Shown one piece after another: positions 1-9,224 of a stretch of 64,000 nt of DNA (its first letter is position 1; every line of letters starts with the position of its first letter). The stretch is taken from positions 620,001 to 684,000 of the forward strand of contig VDMD01000007.1 in the NCBI GenBank assembly GCA_007026445.1, given 5' to 3'. Position numbers and translations under genes: made by a program. The notes beneath the pieces are model-generated. The model did no database searches, was not told the DNA's origin, and worked only from the letters and a program-made list of their open reading frames with translations. The DNA is from Schizophyllum amplum. Taxonomy: Eukaryota > Basidiomycota > Agaricomycetes > Agaricales > Schizophyllaceae.

Positions 1-220
1 TGTTGCTATGTATTCTACTTTTTTTGTCAAATGCGAGTTTTGCCACTGCATACTGTTATGGCCCAGGTGCCTGTTCTTCCTATCTGGCGACAGGGTTGTA
101 TCCAGCTCTCGTGCAGTTCCTCGGGCAGCGGGCATCCCTCTGGTATAGCTCCACTCACAATACAAAATGTCTACCTACCTTCAGAGTCCGTGCTATTCTC
201 TGCACAGCCAAGCAGATGCA

Positions 221-1531
221 CTAGGTAAACAAGGTGTCCTCCTCATCGTCCGACTGTCCTTCTGTCGGCCATGGATCCAGTCGCACCATCTTTTCGACCG
301 CAATCCCAGCCTCGGACGCGTAAGATTGGAACTCCGAAATATCCATGGTGGTACCGAGGCGCAGCGTCAGATTGCGTCGATGCTGAAGCTCTCGCCAGTC
401 CGCTAATTCGTCGATCATCGTGTACGCGCTGTCGTCCTCGTCGAACAAGAACGTGACACGCAGTAAATCCGGCCAGTTCCCCCTCTGCGGCCTCAAGTGC
501 CTCAAGAGGTGCGGGCAGCCTGCAGCCTCGCCGATATACGCGAAATCCCGCACGGTGGGGAATGCGGCCATGAAGAGTGGGTACAACGCGTCCGAGAACT
601 CGTTCCCGACACATGCGAATCTCTCGAGTTTGGGAAACACCGGCGCGACGGCGTTCGCGGGCCACAGCGCGTCGAGGTCGTCGTTGTGCACGTCCTTGAG
701 CGCGAGCGCGACGAGCCCTTGCGCTTCAATGCGCGTCAGAAGCTCGGAGTACGAGTGTCCGAGCACGCACTTGAGCCGCAGGGAGCGCAGCGCGGGCAGC
801 GGGATGCGCCCGACCGTCAACACCGGGGGCCACTGGTTTGGCTCGAGATACCCGTAGATGGAGAGGTGGGTGAGGGCAGGGGAGCAGGTCAGGAGCGAGC
901 GCAGCAACGCGTAGGAGAAGCGGATGCGGCGGGTAAGGTCGAGGTGGAGGGTGACAACGCCGACGAGGCTCGGGCGGCAGACGAGGAGGGCGAAGCCGCG
1001 GAGCCGAACGAAGGCGGGTGCGCAGGCTGGGTCGACGAAGATCTGCGGGGGCGCCTTGTCGCCCAAAGCGGGCGTCTCCGCTCCCTCGATGGCCTCCACG
1101 ATGGTGCAGACGCGCCGTAGCTGTGCGCACGTAGTTATGTGGCGCAGCGAGTTAAAGAGGGCGCCTTGGATGTTATCCAGGAGCGCGTTGACGGATACGG
1201 TGGCCCAGCGGGCGGATGTGGGCATGATGAGGGCGAGCGTTTCCGGGTCCTCCGACTCGGATAAACGGACATGCAGTTCTGCGCTTTCCGAACGCGCGAG
1301 GTACGCCGCAATTTTATCGCGCGGGCTTCGGCTTTCGATGTGGCACCAGAGAAGCGCGGTGCCGAGAGCGACGTGGCGCCAATAATTGTTTACTGCGCTG
1401 ACTAGGAGCTCAAACGGGTGCGTCGGCGCAGGCTCGTCGTCGTACGGGTCCTGACTGTCATAATGCGCCATACGCTGACCGATAATAAAGACATGGGCAA
1501 GGATCTCGACTGGAAAGGTAGAGAAGGCCAT
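221..1531 (-). CDS. F-box-like domain protein
   Basis: A single uninterrupted frame of 436 residues. The N-terminus (FPVEILAHVF at residues 6-15) followed by a conserved Trp-containing segment (NYWRHVALGTALLWCHIE) is the usual layout of agaricomycete F-box proteins, a large family of SCF ubiquitin-ligase substrate receptors. The rest has a leucine-rich, LRR-like character (LPALRSLRLK, LVALALKDVHNDDLDALWP), expected of the substrate-binding half. The C-terminus is acidic (SDDEEDTLF). The start was chosen at the Met directly before the F-box; no upstream exon could be recognised. The target cannot be predicted. It lies outside the retroelement to its right and shows no link to it. Confidence 0.75.
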   Translation of the reverse strand: MAFSTFPVEILAHVFIIGQRMAHYDSQDPYDDEPAPTHPFELLVSAVNNYWRHVALGTALLWCHIESRSPRDKIAAYLARSESAELHVRLSESEDPETLALIMPTSARWATVSVNALLDNIQGALFNSLRHITTCAQLRRVCTIVEAIEGAETPALGDKAPPQIFVDPACAPAFVRLRGFALLVCRPSLVGVVTLHLDLTRRIRFSYALLRSLLTCSPALTHLSIYGYLEPNQWPPVLTVGRIPLPALRSLRLKCVLGHSYSELLTRIEAQGLVALALKDVHNDDLDALWPANAVAPVFPKLERFACVGNEFSDALYPLFMAAFPTVRDFAYIGEAAGCPHLLRHLRPQRGNWPDLLRVTFLFDEDDSAYTMIDELADWRELQHRRNLTLRLGTTMDISEFQSYASEAGIAVEKMVRLDPWPTEGQSDDEEDTLFT

Positions 1532-2178
1532 AACCTATATGAGGCAGTGGTCAATGATCGGCAATGAGATACGAGTGGGTACGCTCACTGGAAGCAGCGT
1601 ATGCGCTAGTAGGCTGCCCACGTACTTGCTGTGTGACGCGGAGGCAATGTGAAGGGGGAGGCCTGGGCAAGTGTGGGCTGCTGGAAGGAGACTCTCTGTT
1701 GATCTGTGGACATAGAAGCAGTCTACCCGAGGTTTGCCTGGGCGCAAGGTGTACGCAGGCGGCAGGAAGATGGGCGTGGGTTACATAAAGGATTTTGGGG
1801 GTCGCCCGACTGAATGGCGCTCACCTTCCCTTGTATCAAACCTGTCATGCTTTAGTGATGACGACTGGCTTCATACCTCTGACTTACCATATATGAAGAA
1901 TGACGCCTAACGGATGCTCGAAGGGCGAGAGCACGCCGGGGTGGCAGAAGGTCAACCTGGGTGATTCTGGGTCGGCCCGGAGGAGCTCTAGACTCGGTTT
2001 AGATGACTTGAGTCATATGCAGCGGTGCCATTTGACTTACTTCGACACCGAAAGTTGCAGAATTCTGATAAGTCTGCCTCATTGGGCGCGAGGGGACAAG
2101 TAGGGTGGGCGAACTGGGGCAGACCATATATGGCACAAGCGCCCATCCCATGTCCAGTGACCTTATCCTAGAGCGTAG
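1532..2178. other. Intergenic, F-box gene to retroelement
   Basis: This holds the F-box gene 5' region and about 0.6 kb up to the retroelement insertion site. I see no coding region or RNA gene. The last four bases (2175-2178, GTAG) are the left copy of the retroelement target-site duplication. Confidence 0.6.
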
Positions 2179-2850
2179 TGTCAGGCTTGAAAAAGGTTTG
2201 AAGTGTGGGGAAAATAAAAAAGCCTTTAATCAAAAATACGAATTCTTAGCGAGGTGGTAGGCTTCGCGTTCGACGACCGTGAATTTAGTATGAGTAGAAG
2301 GAGAATGTTGAAGTGAAAGGAATACAAAGTCTAATAGGAGGGCGGAACGTATAAGCTGGACGAGTACGACGGGGACGGGGCGAGGCGGTACAAGGTATTC
2401 TACGGGGAATATTCGTGCGGGACAGGCGGCCGTGGATCGGAGGGCGGAGCGTAGATCAGGGGATTCGGAAGCTGCAGCGGTCAGTACGGGGTCAGTCAAG
2501 GTCAGCAGGAGACGTTCAGAGGGCGGGGTACTCAGCTAACGTGGTCGGTTTTCAGCGCGGCGGCGGGCGGTTCGGTGAGTTCAGCGGCGGGACGGGGGAC
2601 GAGACAGCAGGAAACAAGTTAGATAAGGAACTACTCTACGAGTATCTACTTTATATAGTCCGCTAGGGCGGGGACGCGTCACTTGCCCACGCCTCAGGGC
2701 TAAGGGTTCGGGGAGGCTCATCCCCGAGTTCGAATTCGGGAGTTCCCGAGGCAGGTCACGGGGTCATTTCGGGGCTTCCCGAAACAGGTCACCGGTCATG
2801 CTTTTCGCTCGGTGCCGAGCGTGATATGCATACCGATTTCCCGCACGACA
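2179..2850 (-). repeat. 3' LTR (relative to element direction)
   Basis: A 672-bp LTR with TG...CA ends, read by eye as identical to the copy at 23803-24474. Because the element runs on the minus strand, this is its 3' LTR. Identical LTRs imply recent insertion. The short open frames inside it have no coding meaning. Confidence 0.95.
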
Positions 2851-3093
2851 TCCGCGGGGGACGAGAGATTCCATCGTCCTCGATGGTGAGCGTCTCAGAA
2901 TCGAGCGAAAAGCACTACATGATAATTGGCCGAAGGGGTGTACGCGTACCGGATTCCAGGAAACAACTATCGGCCAAGAAATTTGAGTCCAAGCTCGAGT
3001 CTGCGAGGGCGTAACGAATCGTATGTACATAAACAAAAGTCCTTCGAAAATACGTATCTGAACAAAAGGAGGGTTCGAGTGCCTTACATTACT

Positions 3094-4266
3094 TCAACGA
3101 CCCTGCTGCTCCCGGCGACGGTAGGACTGGCCGAGCGGTGGCGCGGATGCCGCGAACAGGAGGTGAGTCGCAAAGTTCTGAGGCTCGGGCGGCGCGACCA
3201 ACAGACCCCAAATGTCCTCGGGTATGCGGCGCAGGATGTCCTCGCGCCCCCACTCCCGCAGGAGCATCTCGAGCGTGTAGATCCGCATGTGAGCGCACAA
3301 CTCAGTCCAGCGCTGGGGAGTGAGCGAGCGGCCCACCATCTGCGCGAGGGCGAGACGAGGGTGGAGGTTGAGAGTGAAGATGCGGAAAATCTCCTCGCGT
3401 GAGAGTACGGCCGAGAGGTGATGCGGGATCCGCACAACGACAGGAACCGCCTCGTGAGCCTGTATGTGATATCCCAGCACGTAGGCGTGGCGGCCACGTA
3501 CCGCGAGCTGCTCAAGCACATAGTACTCGCCCCACGGCACGTTCCAGTCGGTGCGTATCGAGACTACCGAGCCAGTGACCAGCCGTCGCCTGACTGTGCC
3601 CACCAGCACCAAGTCGCAAAGGGGCAGCAAGTGGGTAAACCCATCCACATAACGGGTGCGGCGGCGATGGTCACTCACGGCCTGGAAGCGTGCAATCAGG
3701 GGGTCGCTGGAGTCCTCCTGAGCTCGCACAAACGGGATGTCTCGAGCGAGAATCTCCATAATATCGATGGGATGAGCGAGGGAGCTCGGGAGCCCACGGT
3801 GTCCAGTATCGGCTCTCGGCGCGTCGAGGGGAAGCTGCTCATCGAGAGTGGGGAGGGGGTCATAAGTGAACGGTGGAATCGAGGGCGGACGGCTTGGCGG
3901 ACGAGTGTCCGAGGCTCCCCGAACAGGTTCGCGCTCCGGTTGGGCCGGGCAAGCAGGAAGCTCCGCCGACGGGGAGGCTGCGATCGGGAATGGATCGAAC
4001 GGTGTTCGCTCGCCGGGACCGTAACTGGGTGGAGGGTCTATTGAGCGCTCCGCGGGGGACGAGAGAGGAGGACTTGGCAGGGGGTTGAGCAGTGCTGCCA
4101 GGGGGAAAGGCGGAGGCGCGGTTGACACGGATGGGTGGCTCGAGAATCCGGACTCCACGCCCGCTGGGGAGCCTGCGCCTGCGCGGCGACTCCCAGTGTG
4201 CACCGTGAATCGGCTGGCTGGGGGTTCTGTCGAGACCCGAACTTCTCGTTGAAAGGTGGGCGCCAC
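3094..4266 (-). CDS. Retroelement 3' ORF, unknown function
   Basis: A 390-residue frame between pol and the 3' LTR, in the same direction as gag and pol. The first 150 residues are Pro/Ser-rich and probably disordered. The second half looks globular (LLPLCDLVLVGTVRRRLVTG; WGEYYVLEQLAVRGRHAYVLG; ICRIFTLNLHPRLALA-like helical segments). No signal peptide or membrane span is seen, so nothing supports an envelope protein. I do not recognise the family. Position and orientation indicate an accessory ORF of the retrotransposon rather than a captured host gene, but this rests on context only. Confidence 0.55.
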   Translation of the reverse strand: MAPTFQREVRVSTEPPASRFTVHTGSRRAGAGSPAGVESGFSSHPSVSTAPPPFPLAALLNPLPSPPLSSPAERSIDPPPSYGPGERTPFDPFPIAASPSAELPACPAQPEREPVRGASDTRPPSRPPSIPPFTYDPLPTLDEQLPLDAPRADTGHRGLPSSLAHPIDIMEILARDIPFVRAQEDSSDPLIARFQAVSDHRRRTRYVDGFTHLLPLCDLVLVGTVRRRLVTGSVVSIRTDWNVPWGEYYVLEQLAVRGRHAYVLGYHIQAHEAVPVVVRIPHHLSAVLSREEIFRIFTLNLHPRLALAQMVGRSLTPQRWTELCAHMRIYTLEMLLREWGREDILRRIPEDIWGLLVAPPEPQNFATHLLFAASAPPLGQSYRRREQQGR

Positions 4267-4638
4267 AACCCCCCCACCCTGTCGATGGGGTTCTCCGCCC
4301 TGGACCGGCCGAGTGGGCGCGTGCCCCGCCTCCCTGCGTCGATTATTAGTGACAAGTACATGACTCGGGGACTCTCACTGACAGATTGGATAACGCGGCT
4401 GAATCGTCGCGAGGGAGACCTTCCATTCGGGTCGTTTGGGCGGTTGCGGGTGCGGATGCACCCCTAGCCTCCGCCACCCGCCGCGATCGGGATGGTGCGG
4501 GGACATGAGACGCGTGAGGGCGTGGGGCCGAAGCGGCGCGCGGTGGTGGGAGGTTAGACTTGGGCATGAAGTGCGATGTTCGGGGGAATGGGGACGTTCA
4601 GCTCGATGGCATGGGCTATATATATTGCAGCTACCCAT
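4267..4638 (-). other. Non-coding spacer between pol and the 3' ORF
   Basis: About 370 bases inside the retroelement between the pol stop and the 3' ORF start. Several short frames cross it but none looks coding. A TATA-like run (about 4618-4626, plus strand) is seen. No function is assigned. Confidence 0.5.
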
Positions 4639-7600
4639 TCATTGTGTTCGCCGCGTGTGGGGAGTGAATTCTATGTCAGATGATGGCAAGTCGGCCCTGT
4701 CGCTCCCACTCATTGAGTCGTCCGTTGATGAGGAATTAGAGTCTGAATACAGGTCGTTGTCCCGCATGAATTCATGTCGCCGTGTAATATAGGGTAGCAG
4801 GCGGCGGGGCGCCACTGCGGCGTCCAGGACTGCACCATCCAACTCACACAGAACATAGGCTCCTCCTTGGTTGCGACGTACCACAGCATAGGGACCGAGA
4901 TATCGTGACGCCACCTTGGCTTCGGCGCTGATCTTGTTCTCCGCTGCCTGATTTCTGAGTAGCACCAGCTGTCCGGGCTTATATTCGTCAGTCATCAGCT
5001 TCTTCTGAAATCGGCGCTCGAATTGCGCTTTCGATACAAAACGTGCCTTGTGCAAGGTCTTGGCGGCCTTCTGAACGTCGGACTTAAGTCGCTCGAGCTG
5101 CCTTATACGAAGCTCCAAGAGGTCGGCAGTGCTCATGCCCAGCTTAAAGCCTTCCACCATAAACGTGGCCTCCGTGAGGTCCATGGGCAGGATGGGGTCG
5201 GTCCCATGCAGGAGCTGATAGGGTGAGAAACCGGTAACACGGCTTACGGTAATCCGGTCGGCGAAGAGAGCGAGTGGCAGCTTGGAGGGCCAGTCTTCCG
5301 GGTGATTGGCGCAGGCTTTGGCAATAGCTTCTCGTAAGGTAAAGTGTCCGCGCTCCACAACTCCGTTAGCGTGATGGTTGTAAGGTGTGATTTTTCTGAG
5401 AGGGATTCCAAATTTCTTCATTACCGCATCATATGCTCCCTGAAATTCCTTTCCGTTGTCAGACACAACTACTCGAGGAATGCCGTATCGGTAGACAATC
5501 TGAGTTTTAAAGAACTCTGCCACCTCGCTGGAGCGCAAGCTCTTGAGTGCCTTAGCTTCGCACACTCCCGACAGGTCATCGCGTGCCGCAATTATGTACT
5601 TGAACCCTTCCTCTGTCTCTGGCATGTACATAGCATCCATGTAGATCTTGTCGAATAGCTGGACGGGTACAGATATGGTCAGCGGGGCCTCCATTCGTTT
5701 AAGACTGCGGACCTGACAATCGTGGCATGAGCGCACATGATGGCGCACGTCAGCATATAGGTGCGGCCAGAAGACCCTGTTGCGTAAGGTTGCGAACGTT
5801 CCCTGCACGCCTCGATGGCCTAGCTCCTCGTGGGCCTGCTGCAATGCTCGGAGGCGGGCGGTCGAATCCAATATAACCTTTTGAGGCGGCCGATTCCGTC
5901 GGCGTCTGAACATGTGTCCGTCTTGCTTGAAGAACTCTGTCGCCTTGGCCAGGAAGCGTCGCTTCTTTTGCACGGTGTCAAATACTGGGGTCTGAAGGGT
6001 ATCAAGGAACTCACTGTACTGACGCAGGGAAGTTTCAGCCACGCCTCTGGCGATGTGCAGGCTCACGTCCTCCTTGGGGTAGGCTGAATCATGGTTGGCG
6101 ATGATCGGTGTAAAGCGGGGGCTCACCGGGTCTTCCGAGATGGCCGCATACAATGCAATGTTGTCTAGCCAAGAGTCGTCGTCACTGATAGGCGACTCGT
6201 CGGGCGCTAGGGGCCGTCGAGAAAGAGCGTCGGGTCCCTTGAAGCGTGTCGCGGGGACGTGCATCAGTACGAAGTCGTGCAGGAGGATACCTTGGATCCA
6301 GCGGTTTATGGTCGCGTTCGGCTGTAAGTCTGGATCGTTGAGCATCCCTTTTATATATTGAGCATCCACTTTTACGTGTAGCTTCTTCACACCTACGAGA
6401 TAGATTCGCCAGTGTCGAAGCGCGCGATACAGCCCGAAGAGTTCCAGTTTTGGCTGTGAGTAGCGCGATTCGCGCTCGCTCATCGGAATCGATCCATACC
6501 GGGCCGGATGCTCCTTTCCCTTCTCGTCGATCTGCGAAAGGATCATTCCAACCGCTTCTTTACTAGAGTCCACTGATAATATTACTGGGTTATCAGAAGT
6601 GTAATCAATAGGCCGAAGAGCGGGAGGACTCGCAATAAGTCGTTTGATTTCCTCGAAAGCCTTCTGCCGCCGCTCATCCCAGACGTAGTCGAACCCAACT
6701 CGGTACAGCTCTGTGAGGGGGCGTAGCAGCGTGGAGTATCCAGGAATCCAGATACGTACGGTTCCGCAAAGCCCCAAGAACTGGCGGACTTCCTTTGGGT
6801 TCTTTGGTGCCGGCCACGAGAGAATCTTGCTCACTTTGTCGTCATCCGGGAGTCTTCCTTCTTTGCAGCACGTTTGGCCTACGATTAGCACTTTAGGTCG
6901 ACATATCTGAGCCTTGTTAGGAGCGAAAGTGGCGCCGGCGCTCTTTATTCGGTGCATAATGCGATGAACATCAAGCGCGTGCTCCCAAACAAATCGCCGT
7001 ATCCCGGGGTTCTCCTTAAGGACTGCCGGCCGACCGGCATCATCCGGATACTGCGTGGTAGGTCCTTTTATTGCAAGATCGTCAATGAAAATATTCGCCA
7101 CGCGTGGAATCTCGGGCTCTAGGATGAAGGTCATGCATTTCTGAAATTCAGCTGGTGAGTTTGTGTACCCCATCGGCATAGAGGTGAGGCGGAGGAGGCC
7201 TAACGGGGATTGAAAGGCCGTGAGATCACGCGTGTCCGGATGGGTCTTTCGTGCATCAAATCCCCAAAACAGATCAAAGACCGAGTAGCACTCAGCTCCC
7301 GCGAATTTCTCCACGAAGTCATCAATTATGGGGAGCGTTCCCGCGTCTCGCAAGGATACGGCGTTAAGAGGCTGCAAGTCATGGACGATTTGCAGCTTCC
7401 TGTTCTTCTTAAGTACGCAAAACCATCGTGATCGGTACGATGATTGACTGGGCTCGTAGACCCCGGCCTTGAGCTTCTCACGCAGCAGGTCAATTACTTT
7501 GTCTTGTATCCCCGGCGGGATGGGGATATTTCGATACTCCCACGGACGATGAGGGATCGTTACATATGTGTACGGCGAGAAATATGATTCCTTTAGCGTG

Positions 7601-7860
7601 CCTCGCTGGCTCTCTTCGAAGGCGAGAGAGCGATCATTGAGTTGTAGGATATACGCGAACAGCTTTTCCTCTTCCGGCCAGAGGAAGCCGTCCTCATTGA
7701 TCTTTATACTAGCTAGTCGTTCGCGTGTGAGGCGCTCGGTAGGCAGTGGCAGGGGTGTAACCCCGGGTGTCGCCGTGCTGACCCCCACCCTGACCCCGGA
7801 GGGTTTCAACCCCTGGCGCGGGGTCAGGGTTTCCGCAGGGTTGGCAGGGATTGGGGTCAA
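4639..7860 (-). CDS. pol: Pol polyprotein (RT-RNase H-integrase), 5' end displaced by MITE
   Basis: A 1073-residue frame. Reverse transcriptase spans about residues 95-290 with the catalytic FIDD at about 258. RNase H is about 380-510 (ILSVDSSKEAVGMILSQ). The integrase zinc-binding HHCC segment is about 690-720 (HRGVQGTFATLRNRVFWPHL ... CHDC). The DDE core is about 740-833 (IYMDAMYMP, VVVSDNGKEF, GVVERGHF), followed by a GPY/F-type motif (LGPYAVV) near 990. These catalytic residues are present. The first 40 or so residues, including the start Met, are encoded by the inserted MITE and are not native. The true upstream part lies beyond the MITE at 8145 and above. Confidence 0.93.
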   Translation of the reverse strand: MTPIPANPAETLTPRQGLKPSGVRVGVSTATPGVTPLPLPTERLTRERLASIKINEDGFLWPEEEKLFAYILQLNDRSLAFEESQRGTLKESYFSPYTYVTIPHRPWEYRNIPIPPGIQDKVIDLLREKLKAGVYEPSQSSYRSRWFCVLKKNRKLQIVHDLQPLNAVSLRDAGTLPIIDDFVEKFAGAECYSVFDLFWGFDARKTHPDTRDLTAFQSPLGLLRLTSMPMGYTNSPAEFQKCMTFILEPEIPRVANIFIDDLAIKGPTTQYPDDAGRPAVLKENPGIRRFVWEHALDVHRIMHRIKSAGATFAPNKAQICRPKVLIVGQTCCKEGRLPDDDKVSKILSWPAPKNPKEVRQFLGLCGTVRIWIPGYSTLLRPLTELYRVGFDYVWDERRQKAFEEIKRLIASPPALRPIDYTSDNPVILSVDSSKEAVGMILSQIDEKGKEHPARYGSIPMSERESRYSQPKLELFGLYRALRHWRIYLVGVKKLHVKVDAQYIKGMLNDPDLQPNATINRWIQGILLHDFVLMHVPATRFKGPDALSRRPLAPDESPISDDDSWLDNIALYAAISEDPVSPRFTPIIANHDSAYPKEDVSLHIARGVAETSLRQYSEFLDTLQTPVFDTVQKKRRFLAKATEFFKQDGHMFRRRRNRPPQKVILDSTARLRALQQAHEELGHRGVQGTFATLRNRVFWPHLYADVRHHVRSCHDCQVRSLKRMEAPLTISVPVQLFDKIYMDAMYMPETEEGFKYIIAARDDLSGVCEAKALKSLRSSEVAEFFKTQIVYRYGIPRVVVSDNGKEFQGAYDAVMKKFGIPLRKITPYNHHANGVVERGHFTLREAIAKACANHPEDWPSKLPLALFADRITVSRVTGFSPYQLLHGTDPILPMDLTEATFMVEGFKLGMSTADLLELRIRQLERLKSDVQKAAKTLHKARFVSKAQFERRFQKKLMTDEYKPGQLVLLRNQAAENKISAEAKVASRYLGPYAVVRRNQGGAYVLCELDGAVLDAAVAPRRLLPYITRRHEFMRDNDLYSDSNSSSTDDSMSGSDRADLPSSDIEFTPHTRRTQ

Positions 7861-8144
7861 CCCCAGGGTTTTTATTCATTTCTCATGATTTAGATTATCT
7901 ATTGTATATTTAAAATGCAGATATAGCACCTTCAAGATAACATACAGGTTAACAATATCCAGATTGCTAAGTAACAGCACTTAAGTTACAAATAAATCTT
8001 GTATAACGTACGTCTCCGCACCCACATCTGAGTCTGGGGTTTTTCCGGGGTGTCGGGGGGTTGGGCAACAGCAACCCGCACCCTGACCCCAGCGGGGTGG
8101 GGTGCGCAACCCTGCAGGGTTGCCCCAACCCCTGCCATTCCCTA
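7740..8144. mobile_element. hAT-like MITE inserted in pol, 405 bp
   Basis: The ends form an imperfect 17-bp terminal inverted repeat: TAGGCAGTGGCAGGGGT on the left and TAGGGAATGGCAGGGGT on the right, read inward. It is flanked by the perfect 8-bp duplication GCGCTCGG (7732-7739 and 8145-8152). TAGG ends with an 8-bp duplication are the hallmark of the hAT superfamily. Subterminal regions are dense in GGGGT/CCCCA words, as in hAT transposase-binding regions. It encodes no transposase, so it is non-autonomous. Removing one duplication plus the element rejoins the two pol frames in phase, which confirms the boundaries. Confidence 0.9.
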
Positions 8145-9098
8145 GCGCTCGGTCGGCTCGAACTCTGGAGGGTGAGGAGACAGAGGTGTCATGTCCGCGA
8201 ACAGCTCATCCTCGGACGGGCGAGTCCTCGTAACCTGATGTTCTGTAGGAAAAACTCCCTTGATGGGGCGGACCTTTTGATCAACCCTCTTGTACGCGGT
8301 GAGCACGAGCGGCGAGTCTCCGATCTGACGCGAGTATGGCTCGGTACATAATATCAACGTGTCCCCGTCTTCTAAAAACTGAGCGGCCAACTCGTCCGGA
8401 GATACCCTTTCGTTACCTTCTCTTTCCACAACACCGAGTTCTGCCTCTATCTGCGCTTGCGAGCTGGGAGGGTGCACCGCGTAATACAGGACCTCCGCTG
8501 ACGGCACCTCCAGGTCTCGTGACGGAGCGGCCGCTTCCGAGGTAACGTGATCATCACCTGATTCACGGTTCATGTCGCTTCCGCTTCCCCAATTCGTCTC
8601 TCGCAAGGTTCTCGCAGATACCTTGGTATTGGCGAGATAATACAAGTACACTTTAAGTTTGATATACGTATCATAAGACCTCTCGTAGCAGCTCCCAAAC
8701 ACGTAAGTACACAAGATCAGAAAATCCGTTCGCGCAGCGAGCGGAAGACAGGTCCGGACAGGGCAGAATAGAAAGCGCAGGTGTCCTCGCGCCGTAAGCA
8801 GTGCGGGAAATGCGAGCAAGGCAGAAACAAATACAGAGAGACGGGAAAGGGGATCAGACACAAAGAGAAACATACAGAAGGACCCCGAGCACGCGGCAGT
8901 TCTGTCCCCCGGGGCACCGAGGGACCGGAAGGAGCTGATAAGTAGTGACAAAAACTTGAGCATAAAAGTACACAACCAGGAACGAAGCCGAAAGGGAAGC
9001 ATAGGGGGTGAACTCAGGAACGAGACGTACACGGAAACGGAGATAAACAAGACAAGCCATAAACACATACTGTACTTCAAAACGCGGCGAGCGTCCAC
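8145..9098 (-). pseudogene. 5' part of retroelement pol, cut by the MITE
   Basis: The frame ends at a stop contributed by the MITE. Its C-terminal 140 residues, from a Met near 8576, are the pre-RT linker of fungal gypsy pol proteins, ending in the Pro-rich stretch HPPEFEP just before RT. The frame continues in phase into the RT-RNase H-integrase ORF once the MITE is ignored. The upstream 180 residues of the open frame are unusually hydrophobic and Phe/Leu/Ser-rich. They have no counterpart I know and may be non-coding spacer that is merely open. The likely native pol start is near 8576. Confidence 0.7.
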
Positions 9099-9224
9099 GA
9101 CGTCCCCGGCGCGGATGGCGATGGGCGTCCTTAGTGATAAGCGAGACCCATGCTGATTCGTGGAGTCAGTCGCTGCATAAAGTGAATTCTCGACAAGAGC
9201 GTACCTATCAATGCCCTTCGCGCC

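Noticed and set aside
2230..2666. Open frames inside the LTR (repeated at 23854-24290)
   Set aside because: They lie wholly within both LTR copies, on both strands, and have no coding features.
3094..4266. Envelope gene of a retrovirus-like element
   Set aside because: No signal peptide, membrane span or cleavage-like site is visible, so an envelope call is unsupported.
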